This document shows positions 11,501 through 20,209 of a DNA stretch of 45,585 nt, in pieces. The notes beneath the pieces are model-generated. The model was not told the origin of the DNA. It was given only the letters and a program-made list of their open reading frames with translations, and did not search any database. The position numbers were made by a program, and so were the translations under genes. Every line of letters begins with the position of its first letter. Position 1 is the stretch's first letter. This stretch comes from Tubiluchus corallicola (lineage: Eukaryota; Priapulida; Priapulimorpha; Priapulimorphida; Tubiluchidae), in the NCBI GenBank assembly GCA_030141605.1, contig JAQGDQ010000480.1, forward strand, positions 126,001-171,585. Reading direction: 5' to 3'.

Positions 11501-14500
11501 TCTAGAAAAACCTTTTTTGGTCCTATAGTGCTTTTAAGTCTTGCTTGATATCCGAATGCCACTCTTAGATATTAGATCAGTAAAGGTTTGTAGAAGTGCT
11601 TGACCTTTATAAAATTGAAATTTAATGTCGTACTATCAAATAAAAAATAGCTCATGTTTTGGAGTGCTAGCGGACTTATATGGAGAAAAATGCATAAGTT
11701 TTACATTTAAACAACCGTCTGCTTTGAAAAAAATTTCCACCCTCCCTATTGATATCTCTTGAGGCAAGATAGAAACTATTTTTTGTGGTTGACCTTAGGA
11801 ATTCTTAATGCACATGACATTATTGCCTTAACTGTTTATTTTAGGTGGGGAAGGCCCTTGCAATTGCTGCATTAGACATGGTAGATCAAAACCCATGGTC
11901 ACGTCTCTATAGATCCGAATACGGATCTTTAAACGGAGTGCGAGACTGGATTCAGCGGCAAGTAAAAGCGGAAAACATCATCACAAAAAACAACAACCTT
12001 CCAAAGCGTTCACCACGGCGGGATTCGTTACCGGCTAATATGTAAGAGGCTCTCAATCACAGCATGCACTAGTCTTCTCTCCACTCACAGGTTTCTCTTT
12101 TATGCACTTGCTAGAACTTCTACTTTAACCAATTTTGCACTGTAGTTATTTTTATTTGCTTAATTTCTTTACATAATAGGGCTTCTGTGAGGGATGTCAC
12201 AAGAGGCTTCCGGGGATCGGGGTTGGGACTTCGATTTGATTAGCTTCGGAACAGCATTATGTTACTTGTGCTTTGATCCGCTTTTTCACATAAGCAGGCA
12301 ATTCAATTTCATTTCATTTTTATTGGTGATTTTGTAATAATTTATTGTAAAATTTTTTAACATTCTTATTTCAATTCCAAAGCAAATTAAGTTTAAACTA
12401 CCATCTGCTCTGACAGTTTTGTCTGCGGGTGCTGCTACATGCACTTGAACATGCACACCACTTTAGGTAAAACTCTGAAGTAAACTTTTTGAAATCTGTA
12501 TTGAGATGAGATTTGACTTTAAAAATTATCATTAAATCAGATTTGGATTCAAAAAGCTAAAATTCGTGACATTACTAAAGCCTTTTTCGATATAGAAAGC
12601 CACATGTCTGCTTACATTGATAACTGTTAAATTCTGGAAAGCACCAGTTGCATATTTACAGGGCATGACGACCATGTAATTTCCACATAGTGTAGGAACT
12701 TTTCAGTTCTGCGAAGCAGAAGACAAAAAATACGAGAAACAAGTAAAATTAATACATACTGTGGTTTATTAGATATTTTGGTTACCAAATTGCCATTACT
12801 TTGATAAGTAGATAGTATCATAACTCGTGGTGGTATGGTTTTTAAATAAATGTAGTCAAAAGTTACGAATTTCTTTAGTTCAGACTGATATGCGATTGCC
12901 ATGGAATAGTAGTTGGTTAGTAAGTGTACTGGACTACCAATAGTTTTTTATCTTTGAGAAAAGTCAGGGGTTAGGGCTGTGGTTATTTTTATGTCGTTCA
13001 TCAAGCATGATGGGATTATTTTTTTGCGCATGTCGCAATTTCTTCTAATATTTATTTACAACTTCAGTCATACTTCAATGCAGTCTTCTTACTCGATTTT
13101 TTTGTGCTCGGTCTATTATTGCTGCCGATGTACTCCTTGCTTACATAGTCCAGAAAATATACCCTTAAAAGGCAGTGAAAAGTATTCACAATTCAGATTT
13201 TCTGTGATTATTGCTCCTTGCATTTTTTTCAGTTGCATATAAAATACAAAACTTATTTTTATTACAGCATTATTAATATTTTTATGTTTGATTCATTGCA
13301 GTCTTGTTGTTTTCACTTTTTAGTTTATCCAACCAAAATAATGGCAACCACGTAGATTCTAAGAATGCCACTCACTCGAACAAGCAACCGTCCACTACTG
13401 CTCCACATACTCAGCTGAAACCTGATTCATCTAATAAGAATAACACTTATCCTAGAAAAGACAAAGTGCAATGTCGGTCAAGGCTGACCGTAACTAAATC
13501 AGCCTCGGCAACAGTTAAAGGTTTGTAGCTTTTTTACAAGCTAGCCTGATAAACTTGAATAGTGAGCAGATGTAGAACAGGTGCTTTTGAATGCAGTTTT
13601 TTCTCTTGGCAGATAACGATATCACATATAACGATATCAAGTTTTTGGCTGATTTCGAGGACCTGCCTACCTTGCGTTATGGTATTATCATACCCCCACC
13701 ACCTACCTACCCTTATATTGACATCGATATTACACTGATGTAGCCTTCTGTACATTTTATTCTTTCTCCTCCCAAGCCAGCAACATTGCTTTTAGTGTTT
13801 ATTGTCAGTGGATTCTACTGGCAGTGAAAGTTATCACAAACAAACACAGCGAACCAAGATTTCGCAGAGAAATTGACAAAAATGGCAGCCTGTTTGGATC
13901 AGCACAAAACAGCTGCACCCTTGTACGTGTGAAAAAAGTGTGAAGTCAGATAACAATATCATGACTAAATCACGTACCTACCTTGCGTTATAATGGCGTT
14001 ATCACATCTCCTGCCACTGACGTACTCTAAACTTGATATCGATATATGTGGATGGCCCCTTATCTGTTGGAATGCTTTATCATAAAAATATTTCTTTGTT
14101 GAGACCAAATTTGCTTTGAGAAGAGCTTCAGCAGATACTTCTAATCACAAGCATGTGTTCGTATTTTCACTTTCTATCTGAATTGCTTTGCTTTAAATGG
14201 GCACTAGAGTTTTTTGGCTGATCTACAAAAAACGTTATTTAAAAGGAACAAAACATTTTTTAGTCAGTATTTCAAATGCTTCTACCATTTTAAGTTCACA
14301 GTCTCCATACTTACTTTCTTCATGGGGGATAGCATATAGTTGGTTCACATGTCTTTTAGAATTGACTATTGAATTATATGAAAATGAATCTTAGCTTGTC
14401 AAACTATCAGGTAATGAAAACAACTGCAAAGATGGAATCATCTAATAAACTAATTCACGATTGTTTTTTCCTAAATAAATGCAATCTTTCAAATGTTTTT

Positions 14501-16858
14501 TTAGATGTCAGCCATGTTCAGGATCGCCATGGCGGCAGAAGCTCATCCACATTAGGATGTCATTCTCGTCTTGAACTACCTCAACTTGTCAGTGGGCGTA
14601 GAAAGTCATCACCTGCCTTGTTAGGAAATGTTTCGACTGTAGATATGACCATGTTTGCTGGTGGAATGAAAACTCCGCTAGCTAAACCACTTCGTGTATG
14701 TTATTTTCCTTACTCATTTACAAGCTGTAATACTTAACTATTATCCCTGTTTGACTGTAACATGGATTATTCAATAATGTCATGTTTATTCTGCATAAAC
14801 ATAAATTGAATAGGTTTTGCATAACTTACTTGCAACACACTACTTAAGTATGACCACTACATTTTTGTTCTAGTTCAACTATTGTTCAGAGTTTAACTGA
14901 TGCTAGCAAAATATTTTGCTGCTGACTGGACCATGATAACCTCTTGTTTTCCTATTTTTGTGCTTTGCTCTGTCATTTGCAGTCCTATGACTTTCCACTT
15001 ACATATTTCTTTGCTTCTATTGTCATGAGCATTTCTTTGCTTTTTGTTTTTCATTTTGTTGTATGCATGTTTGATTTCACTTTAACTCCACAACTATTTA
15101 ATTTTAGTCAAAGATATTTTCAATCTATCGTTGATCAAATTTAGATAGCTCAAATCGCAAAGTAAAATGGTAACAGTGTATTCGCCATTCTATTCGTGAG
15201 TCAAATAGTTACGTAGTACCATCCCAGTATCACTTTCTTCTAATGAATGATGGTTCGACTGGATGGCCATTATGATCTTTTGCCATCCTATTTCCAATTA
15301 TTATGATAATTTAATACGTTTATTTGTTTTGCTTACATCACGAATGTGTAAATAAATGCATGTTTGAATTGAAACTGGAAAAAAATTGAATAAGTAATAT
15401 ATAAATTTCCGATTTTGCAAAGATGCCGTTAACATCTGATGTGTAAATTGTCATTCCAAAAGTTATTTTCGACTTTATGTTTGAAAGCTAAGAATGTGTT
15501 TATAAATCAAAATTGCTTGAGTTCATTTAAGTGTGACTAAGTTTGCACAAGATTTATTTGGGTTTGCACAAAACTGTGTTAAGTTTGTAAGTTGTGGAAA
15601 ATTATATAAGCTCATAATATGCTGTTGCTGTGCAGCATAAGGTAAACTAAAATTCGCTTATTCATTTATAAAGCACGTGGTTCGTAATTTCCGTTTTTCT
15701 GCTGCTTTCTTTTATGTCGCATAAAATTTCTCCTGTAGAAGCAAGCTTGATTGTGTGTTATTCATACGTGAAAACGTTTTACCTAAAACAAAACTAAAAA
15801 GATTCAGTTATGAAACCCTCCTGAAATTGTTCCACTAGCGTTAATGTTGACTGAGTTTGGGAACTTGTTATAAAGTTAGAAGAGTATCGTAATGTGTTCT
15901 TAACCCACCATTACAATTTCCATTTGCAATTTTTGTAAACGTTGTTTTTTTTTGTTTTCAGAAACTGCATGTAACATATTGAATGAAAATTTGTAAAGCT
16001 TTTGTGGGAAGGAAATGTGTACTGCATTATTTAGGAACCAGCAGATAGCTAAATTGTACAACGTCTGTTTACTAATTGGACAATACTGTTATTAACTCAT
16101 GTACCATTACATTTCTTGTTGCAAATATAAATGATAGCATTTACTGCATGTGTTTCATACATGTATTTGCCATTGACATTGGTTTTGGGCTGTCTTTTCG
16201 TAACAAATTTTCACTTTCTTTTTCAGGGAACAAGAAAAAAGTCTGAAGAGAAAACCGCTGTACCTTTGCGACGGCAGGCTGCAGTTAAAGGACCGCTGTC
16301 CGATCCTGTGGTTGTAAAGACAGCAAATGTTAGATTAACAAGGTACAATGAGTCACAAATTATGAAAATTCCTATATCCAGTTTCCCGCTATTAATAGTA
16401 CTTTACTAATTCAAGTCTTTTTGTGACACCCTCAGTGTTAAACCACTTCCTTTTCTATTGTATGCATTGTGCAATTGCTAACATTCAAATTTTTCTTTCT
16501 AAATTGCTTTTGGTGCTACTGTCAAACCTCTTTATATTGCTTACTTTGGGACAGCAGTAAAAGTTGGTATTAAGTGAGTTTAGCATTATAACAAGGTACA
16601 TTATACATATCTATGCAAATATAAACAAAAATAAAGGCGTTCAGCAGTGTTGGCATTATAAAGAAGGGGGTGTTATAGCGAGGTATTTTATTCACTTTTA
16701 ATAGATTCTTAATAAATTTATCTAGGTTGCCATCTTCCAGCGAGCGTCAATCATCTGTCGACATCAGCAGTAGCCTAGCATCGGCAAGCAAGATAATCAA
16801 CAAGTCAAAACGAGTGAAGCGGAACAGCCTGAGCCGCACTGGAAAAATAAGAACGTGA
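1566..16858 (+). CDS. AGBL5: Cytosolic carboxypeptidase 5 (CCP5/AGBL5-like), 13 coding exons
   Basis: Complete M14-family metallocarboxypeptidase gene. Coding exons: 1566-1655, 2810-2907, 3282-3453, 5055-5224, 6173-6347, 7880-8947, 9855-10024, 11226-11355, 11845-12041, 13324-13520, 14505-14695, 16227-16342, 16726-16858 (TGA 16856-16858). They total 2907 nt, giving 968 residues against about 886 in human CCP5. Visible motifs: CGGLLF near the N-terminus; SWFYF (64-68) of the CCP N-domain; HPGE with zinc ligands H244 and E247; NPDGV and VNLNR (301-305) for substrate carboxylate binding; [12 protein letters not shown] with zinc ligand H570; YTLECNYN with catalytic E652. The C-terminal tail is Ser/Arg-rich and not conserved. 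In known family members CCP5 removes glutamate from tubulin side chains, including the branch point, in the cytoplasm and cilia. That activity is inferred here. All introns are GT-AG and phases agree. The start is the first ATG after a probable 5'-UTR splice acceptor. Confidence 0.93.
1656..2809. other. CCP5 intron 1
   Basis: 1154 bases, phase 0. Contains an AT-rich imperfect microsatellite at about 2389-2450 and nothing else recognised. Confidence 0.8.
2389..2450. repeat. AT-rich microsatellite
   Basis: Interrupted (AT)n with recurring ATATATCC blocks. Confidence 0.8.
2810..2907 (+). CDS. AGBL5: CCP5 exon 2
   Basis: Acceptor TTTTCAAG, phase 0 in, phase 2 out. Encodes [11 protein letters not shown] and ENGNR, matching the conserved YEFNVWTRPDC...ENGNR segment of CCP5. 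Confidence 0.9.
2908..3281. other. CCP5 intron 2
   Basis: 374 bases, phase 2. No further feature seen. Confidence 0.8.
3282..3453 (+). CDS. AGBL5: CCP5 exon 3
   Basis: Acceptor TGTTGCAG. The split Arg codon joins exon 2 to SWFYFGV. Encodes the N-domain beta strands, with MNLNKQ and WERVRDR conserved. The donor GTAAAC follows in phase 0. Confidence 0.92.
3777..3817. repeat. Tetranucleotide microsatellite (TGTT/TGTC/TATC)
   Basis: Uninterrupted four-base periodicity of TGTTTGTC/TGTCTATC type. Confidence 0.85.
4457..4970 (-). mobile_element. Possible minus-strand retroposon with (TAATC)n tail
   Basis: Starts on the + strand with three GATTA units; on the minus strand this is a (TAATC)n simple tail as left by some non-LTR retroposons. 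A similar GATTA tract starts a block at 19065. The right boundary is not visible and no reverse-transcriptase residue pattern was recognised. Confidence 0.25.
5055..5224 (+). CDS. AGBL5: CCP5 exon 4
   Basis: Acceptor TATTTCAG. Reads [11 protein letters not shown], then [18 protein letters not shown], the conserved end of the N-domain. Ends in phase 2 at donor GTATGA. The correct frame is not the longest open frame across this region; it was chosen by homology and phase. Confidence 0.9.
5225..6172. other. CCP5 intron 4
   Basis: 948 bases, phase 2. Holds the 92-base (TC)46 microsatellite at 5447-5538 and otherwise nothing recognised. Confidence 0.8.
5447..5538. repeat. Perfect (TC)46 microsatellite
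   Basis: Uninterrupted TC dinucleotide for 92 bases. Open frames of Ser-Leu or Arg-Glu repeats on both strands come from the repeat and are not genes. Confidence 0.98.
6173..6347 (+). CDS. AGBL5: CCP5 exon 5
   Basis: Acceptor GCCTTTTTAG, phase 2 in. Encodes [13 protein letters not shown] (from residue 194) and LFP...GKR, just ahead of the zinc-binding HPGE. Donor GTAAGT, phase 0. Confidence 0.92.
6348..7879. other. CCP5 intron 5
   Basis: 1532 bases, phase 0. AT-rich, no feature recognised. Confidence 0.8.
7880..8947 (+). CDS. AGBL5: CCP5 exon 6: catalytic core with long insert
   Basis: A 1068-nt exon starting after a TATCTACAG acceptor. It carries both metal-binding segments: HPGE (residues 244-247) and DLHGH (H570). 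Between about residues 333 and 555 lies a Ser/Lys/Asp-rich stretch with no CCP similarity, where human CCP5 has a much shorter linker. Ends in phase 0 at donor GTTAGT. Confidence 0.95.
8948..9854. other. CCP5 intron 6
   Basis: 907 bases, phase 0. No feature recognised. Confidence 0.8.
9855..10024 (+). CDS. AGBL5: CCP5 exon 7
   Basis: Acceptor TTTCACAG. Encodes [27 protein letters not shown] and GSGRVAMY, all highly conserved in CCP5. Phase 2 out. Confidence 0.95.
10025..11225. other. CCP5 intron 7
   Basis: 1201 bases, phase 2. Contains the GTTCATTTGTGA minisatellite at 10881-11077. Confidence 0.8.
10881..11077. repeat. Minisatellite, about 29-30 bp unit, roughly 6 copies
   Basis: Degenerate tandem units of the form GTTCATTTGTGAGCTTGT plus GATAAATTT. 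The two central copies are nearly identical and the outer ones diverged. Confidence 0.85.
11226..11355 (+). CDS. AGBL5: CCP5 exon 8 (catalytic Glu)
   Basis: Acceptor TTTTTTCAG. The split Ser codon leads into YTLECNYN, whose Glu (E652) is the expected general base. The conserved proline-rich [14 protein letters not shown] loop follows. Donor GTGAGT, phase 0. Confidence 0.94.
11356..11844. other. CCP5 intron 8
   Basis: 489 bases, phase 0. Has a B-box-like GGTTCGATACC at about 11466, possibly a tRNA-derived SINE remnant; no matching A box is convincing. Confidence 0.7.
11845..12041 (+). CDS. AGBL5: CCP5 exon 9
   Basis: Acceptor TTATTTTAG. Encodes [12 protein letters not shown] and NPWSRL, the last conserved helix of the carboxypeptidase domain, then moves into the variable basic tail. 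Donor GTAAGA, phase 2. Confidence 0.93.
12042..13323. other. CCP5 intron 9
   Basis: 1282 bases, phase 2. No repeat or gene recognised. Ends with two AG acceptors 22 bases apart. Confidence 0.75.
13324..13520 (+). CDS. AGBL5: CCP5 exon 10 (variable tail)
   Basis: Acceptor CACTTTTTAG. An upstream AG at 13300-13301 would give an immediate in-frame stop, so this downstream site is needed for the full tail. Encodes an Asn/Ser/Lys-rich segment. Ends in phase 1 at GTTTGT. Not conserved; supported by an open frame and matching phase. Confidence 0.75.
13610..13745. repeat. Dispersed repeat copy A, possible cassette exon 13613-13681
   Basis: Shares CAGATAACGATATCA and TACCTACCTTGCGTTAT-type blocks with 13947-14050. 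A strong acceptor (TTTTTTCTCTTGGCAG) precedes 13613 and a moderate donor GTATTA follows 13681. The enclosed 69 nt are open in the CCP5 frame with phase 1 on both sides, so inclusion would add 23 residues. Whether it is spliced in is unknown. Confidence 0.4.
13947..14050. repeat. Dispersed repeat copy B
   Basis: Diverged second copy of the element at 13610, sharing CAGATAAC-ATATCA, CTACCTTGCGTTAT and the downstream GATATCGATAT block. Lacks the strong splice acceptor. Confidence 0.5.
14505..14695 (+). CDS. AGBL5: CCP5 exon 11 (variable tail)
   Basis: Acceptor GTTTTTTTAG, phase 1 in. Ser/Arg-rich ([22 protein letters not shown]). Of two overlapping donors, GTATGT at 14696 is used because it leaves phase 0, which exon 12 requires. 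Confidence 0.75.
14696..16226. other. CCP5 intron 11
   Basis: 1531 bases, phase 0. AT-rich, no feature recognised. Confidence 0.75.
16227..16342 (+). CDS. AGBL5: CCP5 exon 12 (variable tail)
   Basis: Acceptor TCTTTTTCAG, phase 0 in, phase 2 out. Basic segment ([17 protein letters not shown]). No domain recognised. Confidence 0.72.
16343..16725. other. CCP5 intron 12
   Basis: 383 bases, phase 2. Largely occupied by a possible pogo/mariner-type MITE remnant at 16520-16690. Confidence 0.7.
16520..16690. mobile_element. Possible pogo/Tc1-type MITE remnant
   Basis: Left end GTCAAACCTCTTTATATTGC and right end GTTATAGCGAGGTA form an imperfect inverted pair (ACCTC-n-TATA / TATA-n-GAGGT). Interior words such as GGCATTATAAAGA and AGCATTATAA repeat in both orientations. 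No target duplication could be fixed. Confidence 0.35.
16726..16858 (+). CDS. AGBL5: CCP5 exon 13 (last coding exon, stop)
   Basis: Acceptor TTTATCTAG. The split Arg codon precedes a Ser-rich then Lys/Arg-rich C-terminus ending in KIRT and TGA at 16856-16858. No conservation is expected here; the call rests on phase and the clean acceptor. Confidence 0.72.
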
Positions 16859-16900
16859 GAAGAACAAACAGCTTTCTGACAAGACTGTGCATGGCTTGGT

Positions 16901-17150
16901 TACATAACCGGGCAGGCATGGGTATGTTTAGTACCAGGGTGTTCAATCTAAAGTCAAAATAACACATGTTACGGTTATATAACCATGCATTATTATGCTT
17001 AGTACCAGTATGTTCAATTTAATGTCAAGATTGTGCCTGTTTCATTTACATAACTGAGCATTGTTATGCTTAGTATCAGGGCGTTCAATTTAAAATCAAA
17101 ATTGTACAAGTTTCAGTTACATAACCGAGTATTGTGATGGTTAGTAACCC
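16901..17150. repeat. Tandem array, 71-75 bp unit, about 3.5 copies
   Basis: The word TACATAACCG (or TATATAACCA, TACATAACTG) recurs at 16901, 16976, 17047 and 17118. Each is followed by a conserved TATG-TTAGTACCAGGGTGTTCAAT block and AA-GTCAAAAT. The array begins 43 bases after the CCP5 stop codon, so it is probably transcribed in the 3' UTR. Confidence 0.88.
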
Positions 17151-19064
17151 AGTTCTGTTTTCGATAGTAAATGTAACGTACCGTAATCCTTACATTATTG
17201 ACTCAGTAACTGGTGCAGCATCACTAAATAATGCTTACTAATGCCTGATATGTGTTTCATCCTTCTTAGCCACTATCTAAAACCTGCCATTAATCACTAA
17301 AATTCATTTGACAAAAAACTGCACTAGTTATCAATGGGAAACAGCTCAACATTTTACTAAATTGCACTTGCTTTAACCAAAAAAATGAGTCTGCACATAC
17401 TAAATGCTAATATCATTTTTCCTCGAAATCATAAAATCAAACCATAAGTCCAAAACTGAAAGTGTTGTAAGTTCTTGGAAATCTGTTCAAAATAGTCAAT
17501 CGCTATTTTACTTGCATTGTACTCCCTGATGAAGCCTTATATTATGCCACTCTTTCTTCACTAATTTCCCTAAAAACTGTTAGTACAGTTTGGTGTTTTT
17601 GTGACTGTAAATTTATTGAAATTTGGTGAAAATGAAAGACTAGCACATCTGCTTGTTGCCAAGTTTCAGACAACATCGAAAAACTTAGGTTTTTATATTT
17701 TGTCACTGTAAATATTGTAAAGACAGTGTTTTTCTTTTTTGGCCTAATGTTCATTTGCTCATGACAAGATTTATAAGTCATCTTTTATGTACTTACCTGT
17801 GAAATGTATGTCTCATTTTCTGCCTTAATCTAATTTAACAAAATCTGTATGCTTCAAAATTCAGTTCTACTTATTTCTAAAACTCGATAGTCCGTTGCAT
17901 TCAGTGGGTGCATTGTTAGGGCATTTCTGCTGAACCATTGTCTTCCATGCTTTCAAACCGTTATGACATCCTTTAAGCAACATTATGTCAACAAGGCACG
18001 TCTTCCGTTTCGTTCAAAATAGTTTGTCCCGTGACCACGTGAACGCACAAACCGTTCTGAAAATAGTTTGGCAAAAATGTTTAGTTATAATGTTGTGAAA
18101 CCGCTTGCCATGTGACAATGGTATTAGATTATTTTATTCTTTTATTCATAAAGAAACATGATGTCACATGTCTAACGTTTTCAAGGCACTGATTTCTGAT
18201 AGTTTCAAATTTATTGCCAGATACATAGTCCTTGATAGCCAAGATTTTGACAATTTACAGAAGTTGCTTGTAGAACTACTAAGGTTTTCTTTTGTGTTTG
18301 TCGTTTAACTGTTTTAAGTTAACTTTTACAGCAAAGATTATAGTCATCATATGTGTTGTTGTGGTTAGCATATATGTATAGATATTATTATTATTATTAT
18401 AGTACCTGTGATTTTCTAAGTCTACATTTAGCATGTCCTACATATGTTAAAATTGTTGTTTTTAGCAATCATGTTGATGTATGTATGCAAATTACTATTA
18501 TCATATTACTGATTGCTGATATAAAAATAGTGACATACTTATGTGCATTTGATGTATATATGTATATACATATATACTTGTACACATACAGGTTATATAT
18601 ACATAAACATTCAACATAATTATATAGTAATGTGATATGTCCATAAAGTTATTTGTGGACTGAGATCAGATGTTAGTTGTTGTGTTTGTTAGAAGAAAAT
18701 ATTGAAATATTGTAGTTATTTATGCATACATCGATACTAACCTATAATTTGGATGTGGACCATTCTTTATTCTCACACCAGAAAACTTACTACTGTTATT
18801 ATTATAGTGATATGCTACTCTACTTATAATTATCACACGTCCACTGTGAAGTAGGCGATGCATCTTAATGTAAATATTCAAACCAAATAAGTTTAAAATT
18901 TTATTTTAGATGACAAATATATTGTACTATTAGTCTGTTTTAAAATGAGTATATCTGGAATGTTTGTATCATATAAGTTTACATACGAGCATAAATTTTT
19001 GGCATTTTTTCTTTATATTAGCACCAAATATACAGTATGTGATAAAAATTAAAGATTTTAATAT

Positions 19065-19440
19065 TAGATTAGATTAGATCAGATGTATTATATACAATAC
19101 CAATGTCTAATTGTACATACAGAACAATATATAACATACAAAGTTTATAAATCATCAGCACATAATGACACATCAAGTCAATTAAAATGATTGCATTTTA
19201 TTTATTTTACCTTAGTGTAGGCAACTACATACACACTCAATGGTCAAAGGCCAATTTTTTCATCATGTACTCATTAGTGTAAATGGCACATCTAATTTGT
19301 CTATAATCTGCCTGAAAAATGAATGTTTCATGGAATGGAATGAGGAAGAAAAAGCAAAATGTACATGCAAGTTTATTTTAGAGAAACTACATGACCAAGT
19401 ATTTTACGAAGTTAAAGTTTGCTAGTTAGTTACTTAGATA
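19065..19440 (-). mobile_element. Possible minus-strand retroposon with (TAATC)n tail
   Basis: Begins with ATTAGATTAGATTAGAT, the same arrangement as at 4457. The following 350 bases show an open + frame of 61 codons (19240-19425) that was not recognised. The right boundary is uncertain. Confidence 0.2.
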
Positions 19441-19689
19441 TAAAAAAATTGAGGGTTTTTATTATTCATCATATTAAAAGTTCATTTAAATCATATTACT
19501 CCTAACCTAAAACCTTTACTGATAAAAACTTATTACACGACGAATGGCATCAGATTCCTGTAAAGTAGTAATACACTCAATGGATTATTCTAGCTAGCCT
19601 AGATGCTTGCATAACCTAGCTTACATTACAGACTAAAAAATCTATACACACAAATAAACATTTCTCAAAACGGCAAATTTTATGCATGT

Positions 19690-20115
19690 GCGGCCTGCAG
19701 AGGGCGCGCGAACGTTAACGTACTGTTACGTTTGTATTTTTCAGTATCGCATTAGCAGTACGTCCGCGGGACAGTTAATTGGTTGAGTAGAAACTAGAGA
19801 GTCAGATAAAAGAATCAAAAATATGCGTGGAAAAACTGACGCAGGTACTGCTTATCCGTGCAAGTCTTAGTAGGGAAGGTTGCTTTGCTGATTCGGCTAG
19901 GTAATAATTAACGTAAAGTATACCTTAGTTGCGCTCTTGTTTCATATTTCGCAAAGGATCGTGGTCTTGCACACCTGCCCAAGTTTTTCCCGTTGCGAAC
20001 CGTGCGGCGCTAGTGTAGAGCTCACCTGTTGTGCGGCGGGGTTAGTTTGTGCGAGTGTGTTGCTGCATTTTAATGCGGATTTTAGTTATTAATCGCCGTA
20101 TTGTTGTGAAATAAA
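19690..20115 (+). promoter_or_regulatory. Laminin alpha 5' flank/UTR: CpG-richer region with CTCF-like site
   Basis: CpG density rises sharply compared with the surrounding AT-rich DNA (GGGCGCGCGAACG, GTCCGCGGGAC, GAACCGTGCGGCGC, GTGCGGCGGGG). CCTGCAGAGGGCGCG at 19694-19708 fits the core of the bilaterian CTCF motif. It lies directly before the signal-peptide exon, so a promoter is expected here; no TATA box is obvious. Confidence 0.5.
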
Positions 20116-20209
20116 ATGTGCCGCACGTGGTTAACGTGCTTACTAGGATTACTGTTGTTGATTGTTAAAGAAAACTGCGCTCAACAAGATGGATTAAACG
20201 GGAACGGAG
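20116..20209 (+). CDS. Laminin alpha exon 1: signal peptide
   Basis: Starts at ATG 20116 and reads MCRTWLTCLLGLLLLIV, then KENCAQQ, a typical n-region, hydrophobic core and probable cleavage around residue 22. Ends in phase 1 at a strong GTGAGT donor. Phase 1 matches the acceptor of the LN exon at 34680, which supplies the rest of the Glu codon. No other compatible acceptor with laminin similarity lies between them. Confidence 0.85.

Larger units (their letters stand above)
13521..14504. other. CCP5 intron 10
   Basis: 984 bases, phase 1. Contains two diverged copies of a repeat at about 13610-13745 and 13947-14050; the first includes a possible 69-nt cassette exon. Confidence 0.7.
16859..20115. 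other. Intergenic spacer between CCP5 and laminin alpha
   Basis: 3257 bases. Starts with the CCP5 3' UTR; no clear AATAAA close behind the stop. Contains the 72-bp tandem array, AT-rich sequence, a GATTA tract at 19065 and the laminin 5' flank. No coding exon recognised. Confidence 0.7.
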
